A stretch of DNA of 46,339 bases from Gammaproteobacteria bacterium (GTDB taxonomy: Bacteria > Pseudomonadota > Gammaproteobacteria > GCA-001735895). Made by a program: the position numbers and the translations under genes. Where the stretch lies: the NCBI GenBank assembly GCA_024225395.1, contig JAAEMR010000099.1, forward strand, positions 1 to 46,339. Reading direction: 5' to 3'. Shown here piece by piece: positions 34,927 through 44,900 of this stretch (position 1 is its first letter; each line of letters begins with the position of its first letter). The notes below the pieces were generated by a model. The model ran no database searches and was not told where the DNA came from. It saw nothing but the letters and a program-made list of their open reading frames with translations.

Positions 34927-37740
34927 CTACATTTCAAAGGCTGCTGCCACAAGTTGATGTTCCTGCTCAAGATGCAGTCCCATATAACCAGCCGCAGGTG
35001 ACGCGGATGACTGCCTGCCTGCGTAACCCACTGTTATATCTTTACAGGAATCCATCAACAGGGATTTTATATACCACCAGGCACCCTGATTTCGTGGCTC
35101 ATCCTGACACCAGATTACTTTTTCAAGGTAGGGGTATTGATTGAGAATATCGCCTACTTCTTCAATGGGATAAGGGTAAAGTTGTTCGATTCGAACGATT
35201 GCCGTGCTGTTATCATATTTCTGCTGCCTGGTTTCATGCAATTTAAAGTAAATTTTACCGCTACAGATAATAAGCCGTTTTACTGATTTAACATCCAGTT
35301 CATCCGCTTCTTCTATAACAGGTTTGAACTGACCATCAGCCAGATCACTTAACGGCGATACGGCAGCTTCATGCCTGAGTAAACTTTTAGGCGTCATGAC
35401 GATTAGTGGTTTGCGAAAATCACCCACCAGTTGGGAACGTAACAGGTGATATATCTGAGCAGGCATAGTGGGCATCACAATACGCATGTTGTCCTGTGCA
35501 ACAAGTTGTAAATACCTTTCCAGCCTGGCTGAACTATGCTCGGGTCCCTGTCCTTCATAACCATGAGGTAACAGCATAACCAGATTACACAGTCTCCCCC
35601 ATTTCACTTCTCCAGAAGAGATGAACTGGTCAATAACAACCTGGGCACCATTGGCAAAATCACCAAACTGGGCTTCCCACAGCACCAGGGTTTCAGGATC
35701 GGTGGAAGCATAACCATATTCAAACCCCAGAACAGCTTCTTCTGACAGGAAGGAATTGATTACTTCGAAACGAGCTTCACCGGTTTGTAACTGTTTTAAC
35801 GGAACATGTAAGCCGCCATCGGCAGTTTGGTCATGTAAAACGGCATGCCGGTGAAAGAAAGTACCCCTTTCAGAGTCCTGCCCCGACAATCTGATCGACT
35901 TACCTTCGGATAACAAGGTGCCATAGGCCATTGTTTCAGCAAAACCCCAGTCACAGAAAACTTCTTCATCCAGCATTTTAGCTCGAGCTTCCATCACCTT
36001 TTTAACCCGGTGGTGTAACTCAAAGCCTTCTGGAAGTTGTACCAGGGTTTTACCGATTGTTTTCAGATGATCAATGTTCAGGGAAGTATCAGGTATTCTT
36101 TTAATGTCTCCATGAGTATAAGCTTCCCAGCATAATCTGTATTGGTTTTCTAATCCCGATATTACATTCAGTGCTGCCGTTCCCCCGTGATCCAGTGCTT
36201 TTCGATAATCGCTGATCATGTTGTCAACGGTTGCACGGTCAATCACACCCGCATCGATTAGAACCTGTGAATGCTTTTCAACGAGCCTTGGATGGTTGCG
36301 AATAGCCGCATACATTTTAGGTTGAGTGGCAGCAGGTTCATCTGCTTCATTATGACCATAACGTCGATAACAGATCATATCTATGACCACATCCCGATGA
36401 TATTTTTTACGGTACTGAACTGCCAGTTCGGCCGCAAAAACACAAGCTTCCGGGTCATCACCGTTAACATGAAAGATGGGAGCCTGAACCATCCTGGCAA
36501 CTTCCGTACAGTAAAGCGTGGAGCGCATATCCTTTGGGTGACTGGTCGTAAAACCAATCTGATTGTTGACGATGATATGGATAGTGCCACCGGTGTGATA
36601 ACCACGTGTCTGGCACATATTAAAAGTTTCCATCACCACACCCTGCCCTGCAAATGCCGAATCCCCATGGATCAAAACAGGCATAACATCGGTCGTACTA
36701 ATAGATTTTTTATTATACAGACGTTGACGGGAACGCACGGAACCTTCAACAACCGGATTTACTATTTCCAGATGCGATGGATTAAAGGCCAGCGCAAGGT
36801 GGGTCGGTCCAGATTCAGTATTTACATCAGAAGAAAAGCCCTGATGATATTTAACGTCATAATTATATTTATTGTTCCAGGTTACATTACCTTCAAACTC
36901 ATCAAATAAATCTTTAGGTGTTTTACCCAGAATATTAATCAATACATTTAAACGGCCGCGATGAGCCATACCTATAACCACTTCTCTTGACTCTTCTTTG
37001 CCTCCCTGTTGAATGACTCTATCAAGCAATGGGATTAGAGATTCGCCGCCTTCCAGTGAAAACCGTTTTTGTCCAACATAACGAGTGTGCAAATATTTTT
37101 CCAGGTTTTCAGCCGCAATAATACGATCGAGAATCCGCATCCGCCGCCCATGCTTAAAATTTGGCTTAGCCATGACGGATTCAAGTTTTTCCTGAATCCA
37201 CCTTTTCTGTTCGGTATTGGCTATGTACATAAATTCTGAGCCAATTGCACCGCAATAGGTTTTTTGCAGGCGCTCGATAATTTCCTCTAAAGGTGCTTCA
37301 TCGATACCAAACATGGAACCGGTTGAAAATACGGTTTTTAAATCATCCTGTGATAGATCATGAGCCTCAATGGATAATTCATTTCCAACATCATTTATTG
37401 TCAGTGCTAGCGGATCAAGTTTGGCTTTTTGGTAACCCCGAAATCGATACGCATTGATCAATTGTAAAACAGATATCTGTTTTAATTGATAGGCATGTTG
37501 ACTGGTGCTAACGGATACCGAAGAGGATTTTTTATTCTGAACCGCCTGTTTAACCTGTTCACGAATAGTGACATGATCAGCATCGACACGAGTCGAATCG
37601 TTTTTGAGTGATTTAAACCAGTCTCGCCATTCTTCATCAACAGAATTTTCATTCAGCAGGTACTGGCTATAAAGGTCTTCAAAATAGGCTGCATTACTAC
37701 CAAACAGATAACTTTCCCTTTGCTGTTTTTTCATTGACAT
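34927..37740 (-). CDS. sucA: 2-oxoglutarate dehydrogenase E1 component
   Basis: 937 residues, full length (E. coli 933). A thiamine-diphosphate enzyme that decarboxylates 2-oxoglutarate and succinylates SucB. Visible: E2-binding N-terminus (YLFGSNAAYFEDLYSQYLLNENSVDEEW); GMAHRGRLNVL; active-site loops around HLALAFNPSHLEIVNPVVEG and HGDSAFAGQG; thiamine-diphosphate site QIGFTTS and YRRYGHNEADEPAATQP; and the C-terminal GFEYGYA / FGDFANGAQVVIDQF transketolase-like half. It is first in a sucA-sucB pair. The succinate dehydrogenase genes that often precede sucA are absent here; upstream lies 587 bp with no supported gene. Confidence 0.97.
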   Translation of the reverse strand: MSMKKQQRESYLFGSNAAYFEDLYSQYLLNENSVDEEWRDWFKSLKNDSTRVDADHVTIREQVKQAVQNKKSSSVSVSTSQHAYQLKQISVLQLINAYRFRGYQKAKLDPLALTINDVGNELSIEAHDLSQDDLKTVFSTGSMFGIDEAPLEEIIERLQKTYCGAIGSEFMYIANTEQKRWIQEKLESVMAKPNFKHGRRMRILDRIIAAENLEKYLHTRYVGQKRFSLEGGESLIPLLDRVIQQGGKEESREVVIGMAHRGRLNVLINILGKTPKDLFDEFEGNVTWNNKYNYDVKYHQGFSSDVNTESGPTHLALAFNPSHLEIVNPVVEGSVRSRQRLYNKKSISTTDVMPVLIHGDSAFAGQGVVMETFNMCQTRGYHTGGTIHIIVNNQIGFTTSHPKDMRSTLYCTEVARMVQAPIFHVNGDDPEACVFAAELAVQYRKKYHRDVVIDMICYRRYGHNEADEPAATQPKMYAAIRNHPRLVEKHSQVLIDAGVIDRATVDNMISDYRKALDHGGTAALNVISGLENQYRLCWEAYTHGDIKRIPDTSLNIDHLKTIGKTLVQLPEGFELHHRVKKVMEARAKMLDEEVFCDWGFAETMAYGTLLSEGKSIRLSGQDSERGTFFHRHAVLHDQTADGGLHVPLKQLQTGEARFEVINSFLSEEAVLGFEYGYASTDPETLVLWEAQFGDFANGAQVVIDQFISSGEVKWGRLCNLVMLLPHGYEGQGPEHSSARLERYLQLVAQDNMRIVMPTMPAQIYHLLRSQLVGDFRKPLIVMTPKSLLRHEAAVSPLSDLADGQFKPVIEEADELDVKSVKRLIICSGKIYFKLHETRQQKYDNSTAIVRIEQLYPYPIEEVGDILNQYPYLEKVIWCQDEPRNQGAWWYIKSLLMDSCKDITVGYAGRQSSASPAAGYMGLHLEQEHQLVAAAFEM

Positions 37741-38327
37741 GTTGCAATCTCTGAATTGTTTTTTATGTTGCTGTCATGGATAGAAATACAGCCGGATAAA
37801 ATCTTTTGCTTACAAGTATGAATATTAGCCATAATGCTGGTCGGGTATTTAAATAATTTATCGATGTTTTATAAAACTTATAGCTTAAAATACCAGACCA
37901 AGAGCCAATTGGTTCATACGTTTTTTCACTAAGTTTATAGAACCCACTTATAACAGAATAAAAAGCTTTTTTATTTTCACTGTTAAGCATTTTTAATATC
38001 ACATTTATAGCTGTTAAAGCTACAGATTATTACTGAAATTTAACCCTGAATGCTCAGCGAGTTTCACTAATCAATCACTTTAATTTTTTACCACTCAGTA
38101 CACGAAGTTGACGCAGACTGGTCAAAATATGGCATAAGTTTTTAATATCATGGTAATGGCTGATTTATGCTCTTATTTTCTCAATCTGTGCTTGTTTTTC
38201 TTGGTGTAGTTCGTGATCTTCGTGGTGATATTTATGACTTCATTAATTACACTGAGGTAGTTACATTTATTCAATAAAAATATCTAATTCAGGTTAATAT
38301 ACGTTCACATTTTAATGCGGATACATC
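37741..38327. other. 587-bp intergenic region between sucA and ettA
   Basis: Divergent region that must hold the sucA and ettA promoters. It contains inverted-repeat element E (38090-38226). A 79-codon open frame starting with GTG on the minus strand (37763-38002) has no ribosome site and no recognisable features. Nothing else is evident. Confidence 0.6.
38090..38226. repeat. Intergenic element E with terminal inverted repeats
   Basis: ACCACTCAGTACACGAAG (38090-38107) matches the complement of 38209-38226 at 13 of 18 bases. It is flanked by TTTTT on the left and GATATTTATG on the right. It is 137 bp long, closest to element B in its CACGAAG core, and lies about 100 bp upstream of the ettA start. 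Confidence 0.6.
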
Positions 38328-40001
38328 ATGGCTCAATACATCTACACAATGAACGGCGTTGGCAAAGTTGTCCCGCCAAAGACTGAAATACTAAAAGACA
38401 TCTCATTAAACTTTTTCCCCGGGGCAAAAATTGGTGTCCTGGGTTATAACGGAGCGGGAAAATCTACCCTGCTACGCATTATGGCCGGTATCGATAAGGA
38501 CTTTATCGGTGAAGCCCGTCCCCAGAAAGGCATTAACATCGGTTACCTTGCCCAGGAACCTGAGCTTGATAATTCCAAAGATGTTCGTGGCAATGTAGAA
38601 ATGGGCGTTGCCGAAACAAAGGCATTACTGGATGACTTCAATGCAATCAGCATGAAATTTGCAGAGCCCATGTCAGATGATGAAATGAATGACTTAATGG
38701 TTCAACAGGCAGAGTTACAGGAAAAAATTGATGCTGCCGGTGCCTGGGAACTGGAGCGTAAACTAGAAATTGCAGCCGATGCTTTACGCCTTCCCCCGTG
38801 GGAAGCCAGCGTCGAAAACTTATCCGGTGGTGAAAAACGTCGTGTCGCATTATGTCGCTTGTTACTTTCAAACCCCGACATGTTAATTCTGGATGAACCC
38901 ACCAACCATCTGGATGCGGAATCAGTTGCGTGGCTGGAACGTTTTCTCAAAGAATATCCCGGCACGGTTATCGCGGTCACCCATGATCGATATTTCCTCG
39001 ACAATGTTGCAGGCTGGATACTCGAACTGGATCGAGGTCACGGAATTCCCTGGCAGGGAAATTACTCCAGCTGGCTGGAACAAAAAGAAAATCGTCTGGA
39101 GAATGAAGCTAAAGCCGAACAGGCCAGAATTAAAGCCATGAAGCATGAGCTTGAATGGGTTCGTAGTAACGCAAAAGGTCGTCAGTCCAAGAGCAAAGCA
39201 CGACTCAGTCGGTTTGAAGAAATGTCGAGCCAGAGCTATCAACAACGATCTGAAACCAATGAATTGTATATCCCCCCCGGACCCAGACTGGGCGATATTG
39301 TGGTTGAAATTACAGCTGGAAAGAAATCTTTCGGTAACAAGTTACTGTACCAGGACTTAGATATAAATTTACCCAGGGGTGGCATTGTTGGCATTATCGG
39401 ACCCAATGGCGCGGGTAAATCAACCTTATTCAAAATACTGGTAGGTGAAGAACAGCTAGATGAAGGCACGATTAAAATTGGTGAAACCGTAAAAACAGCC
39501 TATGTTGATCAGTCAAGAGATGATTTACAGGGTGATAACACCGTGTGGGAAGAGTTATCTGAAGGTCTGGACAATATCACGGTTGGAACCTATGAAGTTC
39601 CTTCTCGCGCCTATGTTTCACGTTTTAACTTTAGAGGAGCCGGTCAGCAGAAAAGAGTGAAAGATTTATCCGGTGGAGAACGCAACCGGGTTCATCTCGC
39701 AAAATTATTAAAAAGCGGTGGTAACCTGCTGTTACTCGATGAACCCACCAACGATCTTGATGTTGAAACCTTGCGGGCACTTGAAGAAGCAATTCTTGAA
39801 TTTCCAGGCAGCGCCGTTGTTATATCGCATGACAGATGGTTTCTTGATCGTATCGCTACCCATATCCTGGCTTTTGAAGGCGACAGTAAAGTGTTCTTTT
39901 ACGAAGGAAACTATTCTGAATACGAAGCCAACCGTAAACAACGCCTCGGGCAACAGGCAGATCAACCCCACCGCATTAAATATAAAAAACTGGATCTATA
40001 A
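38328..40001 (+). CDS. ettA: EttA, energy-dependent translational throttle ABC-F protein
   Basis: 557 residues (E. coli 555). Two ABC domains without membrane segments: Walker [10 protein letters not shown] and GPNGAGKST, signatures [15 protein letters not shown] and [15 protein letters not shown], Walker [15 protein letters not shown] and [14 protein letters not shown]. Between them lies the P-site tRNA interaction motif region rich in Arg/Lys ([25 protein letters not shown]). It binds the ribosomal E site and gates the first elongation step according to the ATP/ADP ratio. The next gene starts two bases after its stop, so the two are co-translated. Confidence 0.97.
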   Translation: MAQYIYTMNGVGKVVPPKTEILKDISLNFFPGAKIGVLGYNGAGKSTLLRIMAGIDKDFIGEARPQKGINIGYLAQEPELDNSKDVRGNVEMGVAETKALLDDFNAISMKFAEPMSDDEMNDLMVQQAELQEKIDAAGAWELERKLEIAADALRLPPWEASVENLSGGEKRRVALCRLLLSNPDMLILDEPTNHLDAESVAWLERFLKEYPGTVIAVTHDRYFLDNVAGWILELDRGHGIPWQGNYSSWLEQKENRLENEAKAEQARIKAMKHELEWVRSNAKGRQSKSKARLSRFEEMSSQSYQQRSETNELYIPPGPRLGDIVVEITAGKKSFGNKLLYQDLDINLPRGGIVGIIGPNGAGKSTLFKILVGEEQLDEGTIKIGETVKTAYVDQSRDDLQGDNTVWEELSEGLDNITVGTYEVPSRAYVSRFNFRGAGQQKRVKDLSGGERNRVHLAKLLKSGGNLLLLDEPTNDLDVETLRALEEAILEFPGSAVVISHDRWFLDRIATHILAFEGDSKVFFYEGNYSEYEANRKQRLGQQADQPHRIKYKKLDL

Positions 40002-40003
40002 TT

Positions 40004-40846
40004 TTGAAAACTGACAAACTTTTTCAGAGACTGGATGATTTACTTGATCGACTGGAAGTCATCATGCCCGCTGAGAAAACAGCTGACCAGGACTGGTCTT
40101 TTCATGCTTATCGCTGGAGAAAATCCCAGTTGCAAGGTGTCGCTGATTACCACCTGGTTGATGCATCGGAGTTACTTTATATTGAGCGACAGGCTGAAAT
40201 ACTGAGTAAAAATACTCGCCAGTTCATGCTGGGGCATCCTGCAAACAATGCACTCTTATGGGGGGCCAGGGGCACTGGAAAGTCATCCATAATCAAAGCC
40301 CAGCTACAGCAATTTAAGGATGAAGGCTTATGCATGGTCGAAGTGTCTAAAAAGGAAGCTGAAAACCTGTTTGATATTATTACTACACTATCGCTCAATG
40401 ACCGAAAATATATTATTTACATGGATGACCTGTCTTTTGAAAGTGATGATGAATCCTACAAAGCATTAAAAGCTACTCTGGAAGGCTCTATTCAAAAGCA
40501 GCCCGATAACGTACTCATTTATACCACATCGAATCGTCGTCATCTGATGCCTGAATCTATGCAGGATAATCTGGACAGCAGTGTACAGGATGGTCAGTTA
40601 CATCAAAGTGATGCCATTGAAGAAAAAATATCATTATCAGATCGTTTTGGCTTATGGCTATCTTTCCATCCATTTACCCAAAAACAATACCTCGGTGTTG
40701 TTGAGCAATCATTACATAAGTTTAAGCTGAAATTAACCGATGAAACTCGAACAGAAGCGCTGCGTTTCGCAACCCAGAGAGGATCTAGAAATGGGCGGAT
40801 AGCCAACCAGTTTGCAACTTACTGGCTTGGAAGTAACCTGAATTAA
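40004..40846 (+). CDS. DUF815 family AAA-type ATPase
   Basis: 280 residues. P-loop LLWGARGTGKSS, Walker B-like KYIIYMDDLSFE, sensor-like LIYTTSNRRHLMPE, and the C-terminal LSDRFGLWLSFHPFTQKQYLGVVE typical of DUF815, a family of AAA ATPases with unknown targets. The start is TTG two bases after the ettA stop, so translation probably depends on re-initiation; the next in-frame ATG is about 40 codons in and would cut conserved sequence. The close linkage to ettA hints at a ribosome- or stress-related role, which is inference. Confidence 0.87.
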   Translation: MKTDKLFQRLDDLLDRLEVIMPAEKTADQDWSFHAYRWRKSQLQGVADYHLVDASELLYIERQAEILSKNTRQFMLGHPANNALLWGARGTGKSSIIKAQLQQFKDEGLCMVEVSKKEAENLFDIITTLSLNDRKYIIYMDDLSFESDDESYKALKATLEGSIQKQPDNVLIYTTSNRRHLMPESMQDNLDSSVQDGQLHQSDAIEEKISLSDRFGLWLSFHPFTQKQYLGVVEQSLHKFKLKLTDETRTEALRFATQRGSRNGRIANQFATYWLGSNLN

Positions 40847-40875
40847 AAAACCCTCAACCGGGCAGCACCGTAGAA

Positions 40876-40900
40876 GCGAAGCTTAAGTCATAAGTTTCGC
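40876..40900 (+). other. Hairpin after the DUF815 gene
   Basis: GCGAAGCTTA and TAAGTTTCGC form a 10-bp stem (one G-U pair) around AGTCA. There is no T-run after it, so it is more likely an RNA-stabilising or processing structure than an intrinsic terminator. It lies between ettA-DUF815 and the sulfur-globule-type gene. Confidence 0.4.
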
Positions 40901-40985
40901 TGACAGAAATTTCTTACCAATAACATAATTCATTTTACCTTCTCTACTTTATTTTCAATTTCATTAACATATGTAATATTATTAC

Positions 40986-41014
40986 TTGACAATATAAGTA
41001 ATTACTAATATTCT
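40986..41014 (+). promoter_or_regulatory. Sigma-70-type promoter of the sulfur-globule-type gene
   Basis: TTGACA (40986-40991), a 17-bp spacer and TATTCT (41009-41014): consensus -35 and good -10 with optimal spacing. The start would be near 41021, giving a leader of about 50 nt with GGGGGA before the ATG at 41070. It fits a highly expressed gene. Confidence 0.7.
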
Positions 41015-41069
41015 AAGTGTAACGTTTAAAGATTACTAAATATTAAACTTTCATGGGGGATTACATATT

Positions 41070-41528
41070 ATGAATAAATTAATCACTGCTGCAGCAATAC
41101 TTCTAGTAACTTCTTCAGCTCAGGCTTTCTGGGGTGATAATAGCGATGGATACGGCAATGGCAATTACTACGGTAACGGTTCTGGATACGGAAACGGTTA
41201 CGGTAACTATTATGGAAATGGCTATGGTCGTGGAAACGGTCGTGGAGCAGGTCGTGGTAATGGTGAAGGAGAGATGGACTTCTCAATGAGTTTTAGAGGA
41301 CGTGCTAATGCTGATATGGATGCAGACATGGATGCAAATTCTGACTGGTATGGTAACGGTTACGGAAACGGTTCAGGTAACTATTACGGAAACGGTTATG
41401 GTAACGGATACAGTAACTACTATGGAAACAGCAATAACAATGGTTACGGCACTAATCCTTACTGGGGTGGATATGGTTATGCCCCACAAGTTGCTCCAGC
41501 GGCACCTGTAGCTCCAGCAGCACAGTAA
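41070..41528 (+). CDS. Sulfur globule family protein (Gly/Asn/Tyr-rich, exported)
   Basis: 152 residues. The signal peptide ends at SAQA (residue 19), and the mature protein starts FWGDN. Nearly all of it is GYGNG / NYYGNGYGN repeats, interrupted by a short acidic core (EMDFSMSFRGRANADMDADMD), and it closes with an APVAPAAPVAPA tail. This plan (W-rich start, DFxxSMxxRA core, Gly-Tyr-Asn repeats, Ala-Pro tail) matches the sulfur globule family, structural envelope proteins of periplasmic sulfur inclusions in sulfur oxidisers, also present in some methanotrophs. It has a strong promoter and three hairpins after the stop. A generic Gly-rich structural protein is the alternative; no sulfur-oxidation enzyme is encoded nearby to confirm the role. 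Confidence 0.72.
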   Translation: MNKLITAAAILLVTSSAQAFWGDNSDGYGNGNYYGNGSGYGNGYGNYYGNGYGRGNGRGAGRGNGEGEMDFSMSFRGRANADMDADMDANSDWYGNGYGNGSGNYYGNGYGNGYSNYYGNSNNNGYGTNPYWGGYGYAPQVAPAAPVAPAAQ

Positions 41529-41542
41529 GTTTTACCGTGTTT

Positions 41543-41663
41543 CCCTGAGAACTCACCATTCTCAGGGGACTAACTTAGGTCGTTTCTCCTCCTTTTAAGA
41601 AACGATCTTATTTAGTTTTATCCTCTTGGTGATTATTTAACGGGCTTTTTGCCCGTTTTTTTT
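41543..41663 (+). terminator. Three hairpins after the sulfur-globule-type gene, last one a classical terminator
   Basis: Hairpin 1: CCCTGAGAA / TTCTCAGGG (41543-41567), loop of 7. Hairpin 2: TCGTTTCT / AGAAACGA (41580-41605) with loop CCTCCTTTTA, which carries an anti-Shine-Dalgarno CCTCC. Hairpin 3: AACGGGC / GCCCGTT (41639-41657), then a T-run to 41663. The last is an intrinsic terminator; the first two may stabilise the transcript. Confidence 0.8.
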
Positions 41664-41886
41664 GGCCAGGGACGGCCTTATGCTGCGAGGCCAGGGACGG
41701 CAACGAGCAGTATTCTAACCGAAGCCCCGTAAACTACATCAACTATAAAAACCGAGTTCTGCATTTTGATGTGCTTATGCTGCGAGGCCAGGGACGGCAA
41801 CGAGCAGTATTCTAACCGAAGCCCCGTAAACAACATCAACTATAAAAACCGAGTTCTGCATTTTGATGTGCTTATGCTGCGAGGCC
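41664..41886. repeat. 97-bp tandem direct repeat, two full copies plus fragments
   Basis: Copies at 41677-41773 and 41774-41870 differ at one base (AACTACATC against AACAACATC). A 16-base start of a third copy follows (41871-41886), and a GGCCAGGGACGGCC fragment precedes them (41664-41677). Each unit carries GGCCAGGGACGGC, similar to palindromic REP-type cores, and CATCAA ... TTGATG arms. No open frame runs through it. It lies between the sulfur-globule-type gene's terminator and the purL stop (convergent). Confidence 0.88.
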
Positions 41887-41902
41887 TAAGAACGTAACAG
41901 AA

Positions 41903-44900
41903 TCAATCCACCCAAACCCGAGCATTTCTGAACATTCTCATCCATGGACTATCCTCACCCCAATCTGCCGATTGCCAGGAATTTTGAACAGCTCTAAAGA
42001 CACGCTCCGGGTGCGGCATCATGATTGTAAAACGACCATCGCTGTTAGTGAAACCCGTTAAACCCTCAGCCGAACCGTTTGGATTGGCAGGATATAGCTC
42101 AGTTGGCTGACTGTTTCTATTAATAAAACGCACACAGGCAGTATGATCATCCGTTAATTCTGAGGCATTTTCAGACCTAAACTCAGTCTGACCTTCACCA
42201 TGAGCTACAACGATTGGCATACGTGAACCAGTCATTCCCTGAAAAAATAATGAATCAGATTGTAAAACTTCAACCATAGATACCCTTGCCTCATACTGTT
42301 CAGATTTGTTTCTGACAAAATGCGGCCAGTTATCAGCACCGGGTATAATACTGTGTAAATTAGACATCATCTGACAGCCATTACAAACACCCAGTCCAAA
42401 GCTGTCAGTTCGAGCAAAAAATGCCGAGAACATATCGTAGGCACGGTTATTGTAAAGTATAGATTTGGCCCAGCCTTCACCTGCACCTAATACATCGCCA
42501 TAGGAAAAACCACCACAGGCAGCTAAACCACGGAAAGAATCAAGGTCCATGTTACCGTTGAGCAAGTCACTCATATGAACATCTACTGCTTCAAATCCCA
42601 CCTTAGCGAAAGCTGCAGCCATTTCTACCTGACCATTAACACCCTGCTCTCTCAATATGGCTATTCGAGGTTTGGCACCCTTATTCAGGTACGGAGCACT
42701 CAGGTCATCATCAGTTTGATAGGTTAATTCCGAGAAAAGCGCTGGCTTTTCATTTTCCAGAATCGAGTCATACTCCTGCTTTGCACATTCAGGGTTGTCA
42801 CGTAATTTTTGCATGTGATAGGTCGTTAATGACCAGCTACGTCTTAAGCTGGTTAAGGACTCAGAAAAGACCTTAATTTTATCCTTTGACAGGATAATTT
42901 CTTCACTGTCATTGATATGACCTATCGGGTGAAAGCAAGCACTTAATTTATATTTATCAATAACTTGCTTGATATTATTAAAGTTATCTCTCCTTACCTG
43001 GATAACCGCACCCAGTTCTTCAGTAAACAGAGCGTCAGTGACCTGATCACCCAGTTTGGAAATATCAACCGTTAACCCGGTTCTACCCGCAAATGCCATT
43101 TCACAAAGCGTAGTAACCAGGCCTCCATCAGAACGATCGTGATAAGCCATTAGATAGTTGTCATCCAGCATTTCCTGAATTGCCAGATAAAACCTTTTGA
43201 ACAACCCGACATCATCCAGGTCAGGACCACGCTGACCAATTTGAGAATAAACCTGAGCCAGAACAGAAGCACCCATTCGGTTCTTACCCTGCCCTAAATC
43301 AAATAGAAATAATCCACTCTCTTTCTCTGGCACAATCTCAGGCGTTACTGATTTTCGTACATCATAAACAGGCGCAAAAGCAGAAATAATGAGTGATAGA
43401 GGCGCAGTCACTGATTTATTCTCGTCTTCATCTCTCCACACTGACTTCATCGATAAAGAATCTTTACCGACCGGAATGGTAATACCCAGCTCCGGGCATA
43501 TCTCCATGCCGACCGTTTTAACGGTATCGAATAAACGCGCATCCTCACCCTGATGACCGGCAGCAGCCATCCAGTTAGCCGATAACACGACTCGTGACAG
43601 ATCTTTAGTGTAACTCGCAGCAAGGTTTGTCAGCGCTTCACCAATGGCCATACGCCCGGAAGCTGCGGCATCGAGCAGTGCCAGGGGTGTTCTTTCTCCC
43701 ATACTCATACCTTCACCGGTAAAGGTATCAAAATCAGTTAGGGTGACAGCAACATCAGCCACGGGTACCTGCCAGGGTCCGACCATTTGATCACGAGATA
43801 TTAATCCACCTACAGATCGATCACCGATAGTGATTAAAAACGTTTTATCAGCAACTGTAGGAGCCTGTAATACATGGTGAATCGCATCCTTGATACTTAG
43901 TGCAGATCGATCAAAAACATCCTGAATAACTTCTTCATGGATAACATCACGATGCATTTTAGGCGGTTTACCCAACAAAATGTCGAGAGGCATATCCACT
44001 GGTTTATTATCAAACACTTCATCAGAAACTATTAACTGTTGTTCATCAGTGGCTTTACCCAAAACAGCATATGGGCACCGTTCTCGATCACATAACTGAA
44101 TAAAATCATCAAGACGCTCATCAGACACAGCCAGCACGTAACGTTCCTGACTTTCATTACACCAGATTTCACGAGGAGACATACCGGGCTCATCATTTGG
44201 AATTTTGCGTAGATCAAGTGTAGCACCCATTCCACAGTCATTAACCAGCTCGGGTAATGCGTTAGATAAACCTCCGGCGCCCACATCATGCAAAGATATA
44301 ATGGGATTATTTTCAGATTGAGAAAAACAGCGATCAATGACTTCCTGAACACGGCGTTCCATTTCAGGATTTCCACGTTGTACTGAAGCAAAGTCCAGGT
44401 TTTCTGAACTGCTACCACTGGTCATGGATGATGCCGCACCACCCCCGAGGCCAATCAACATTGCAGGACCACCGAGTACAATAATATTACTGCCAGCAGG
44501 AATATCGAGTTTATCAATATGTTCAGGTCTTATAGAACCGACTCCACCAGCAAGCATAATAGGTTTGTGATATCCGCGTACCTCACGACCTTCAAGCGCT
44601 TTTATAGATTGTTCATAGCTGCGGAAGTAACCACAGATATTGGGCCGGCCAAATTCATTATTAAAAGCCGCCGCTCCCAGAGGCCCGTCAAGCATAATAT
44701 CGAGGGCTGAAACAATCCGCTCAGGTTTACCGTAAAATTTTTCCCAGGGTTGAGGCAAATCAGGTAAATTAAGGTTTGAAACAGAAAAGCCGCTTAATCC
44801 GGCTTTTGGCTTTGAACCACGACCCGTTGCACCTTCATCTCTAATTTCTCCGCCGGAACCCGTAGCAGCACCGGGGAAAGGTGAAATAGCCGTAGGATGG

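Noticed and set aside
34283-34957. 224-residue frame antisense to sucB
   Set aside because: It is the mirror of the Ala/Val/Thr-rich sucB coding sequence, which has full homology support; the antisense product is Ser/Thr/Val-rich without features.
37763-38002. 79-residue frame upstream of sucA
   Set aside because: GTG start without ribosome site, no signal or motif, no recognised similarity; it probably overlaps the sucA promoter region.
41083-41286. His/Arg-rich frame antisense to the sulfur-globule-type gene
   Set aside because: Produced by reading the Gly-Tyr-Asn repeat codons backwards; the sense gene has promoter, ribosome site and signal peptide.
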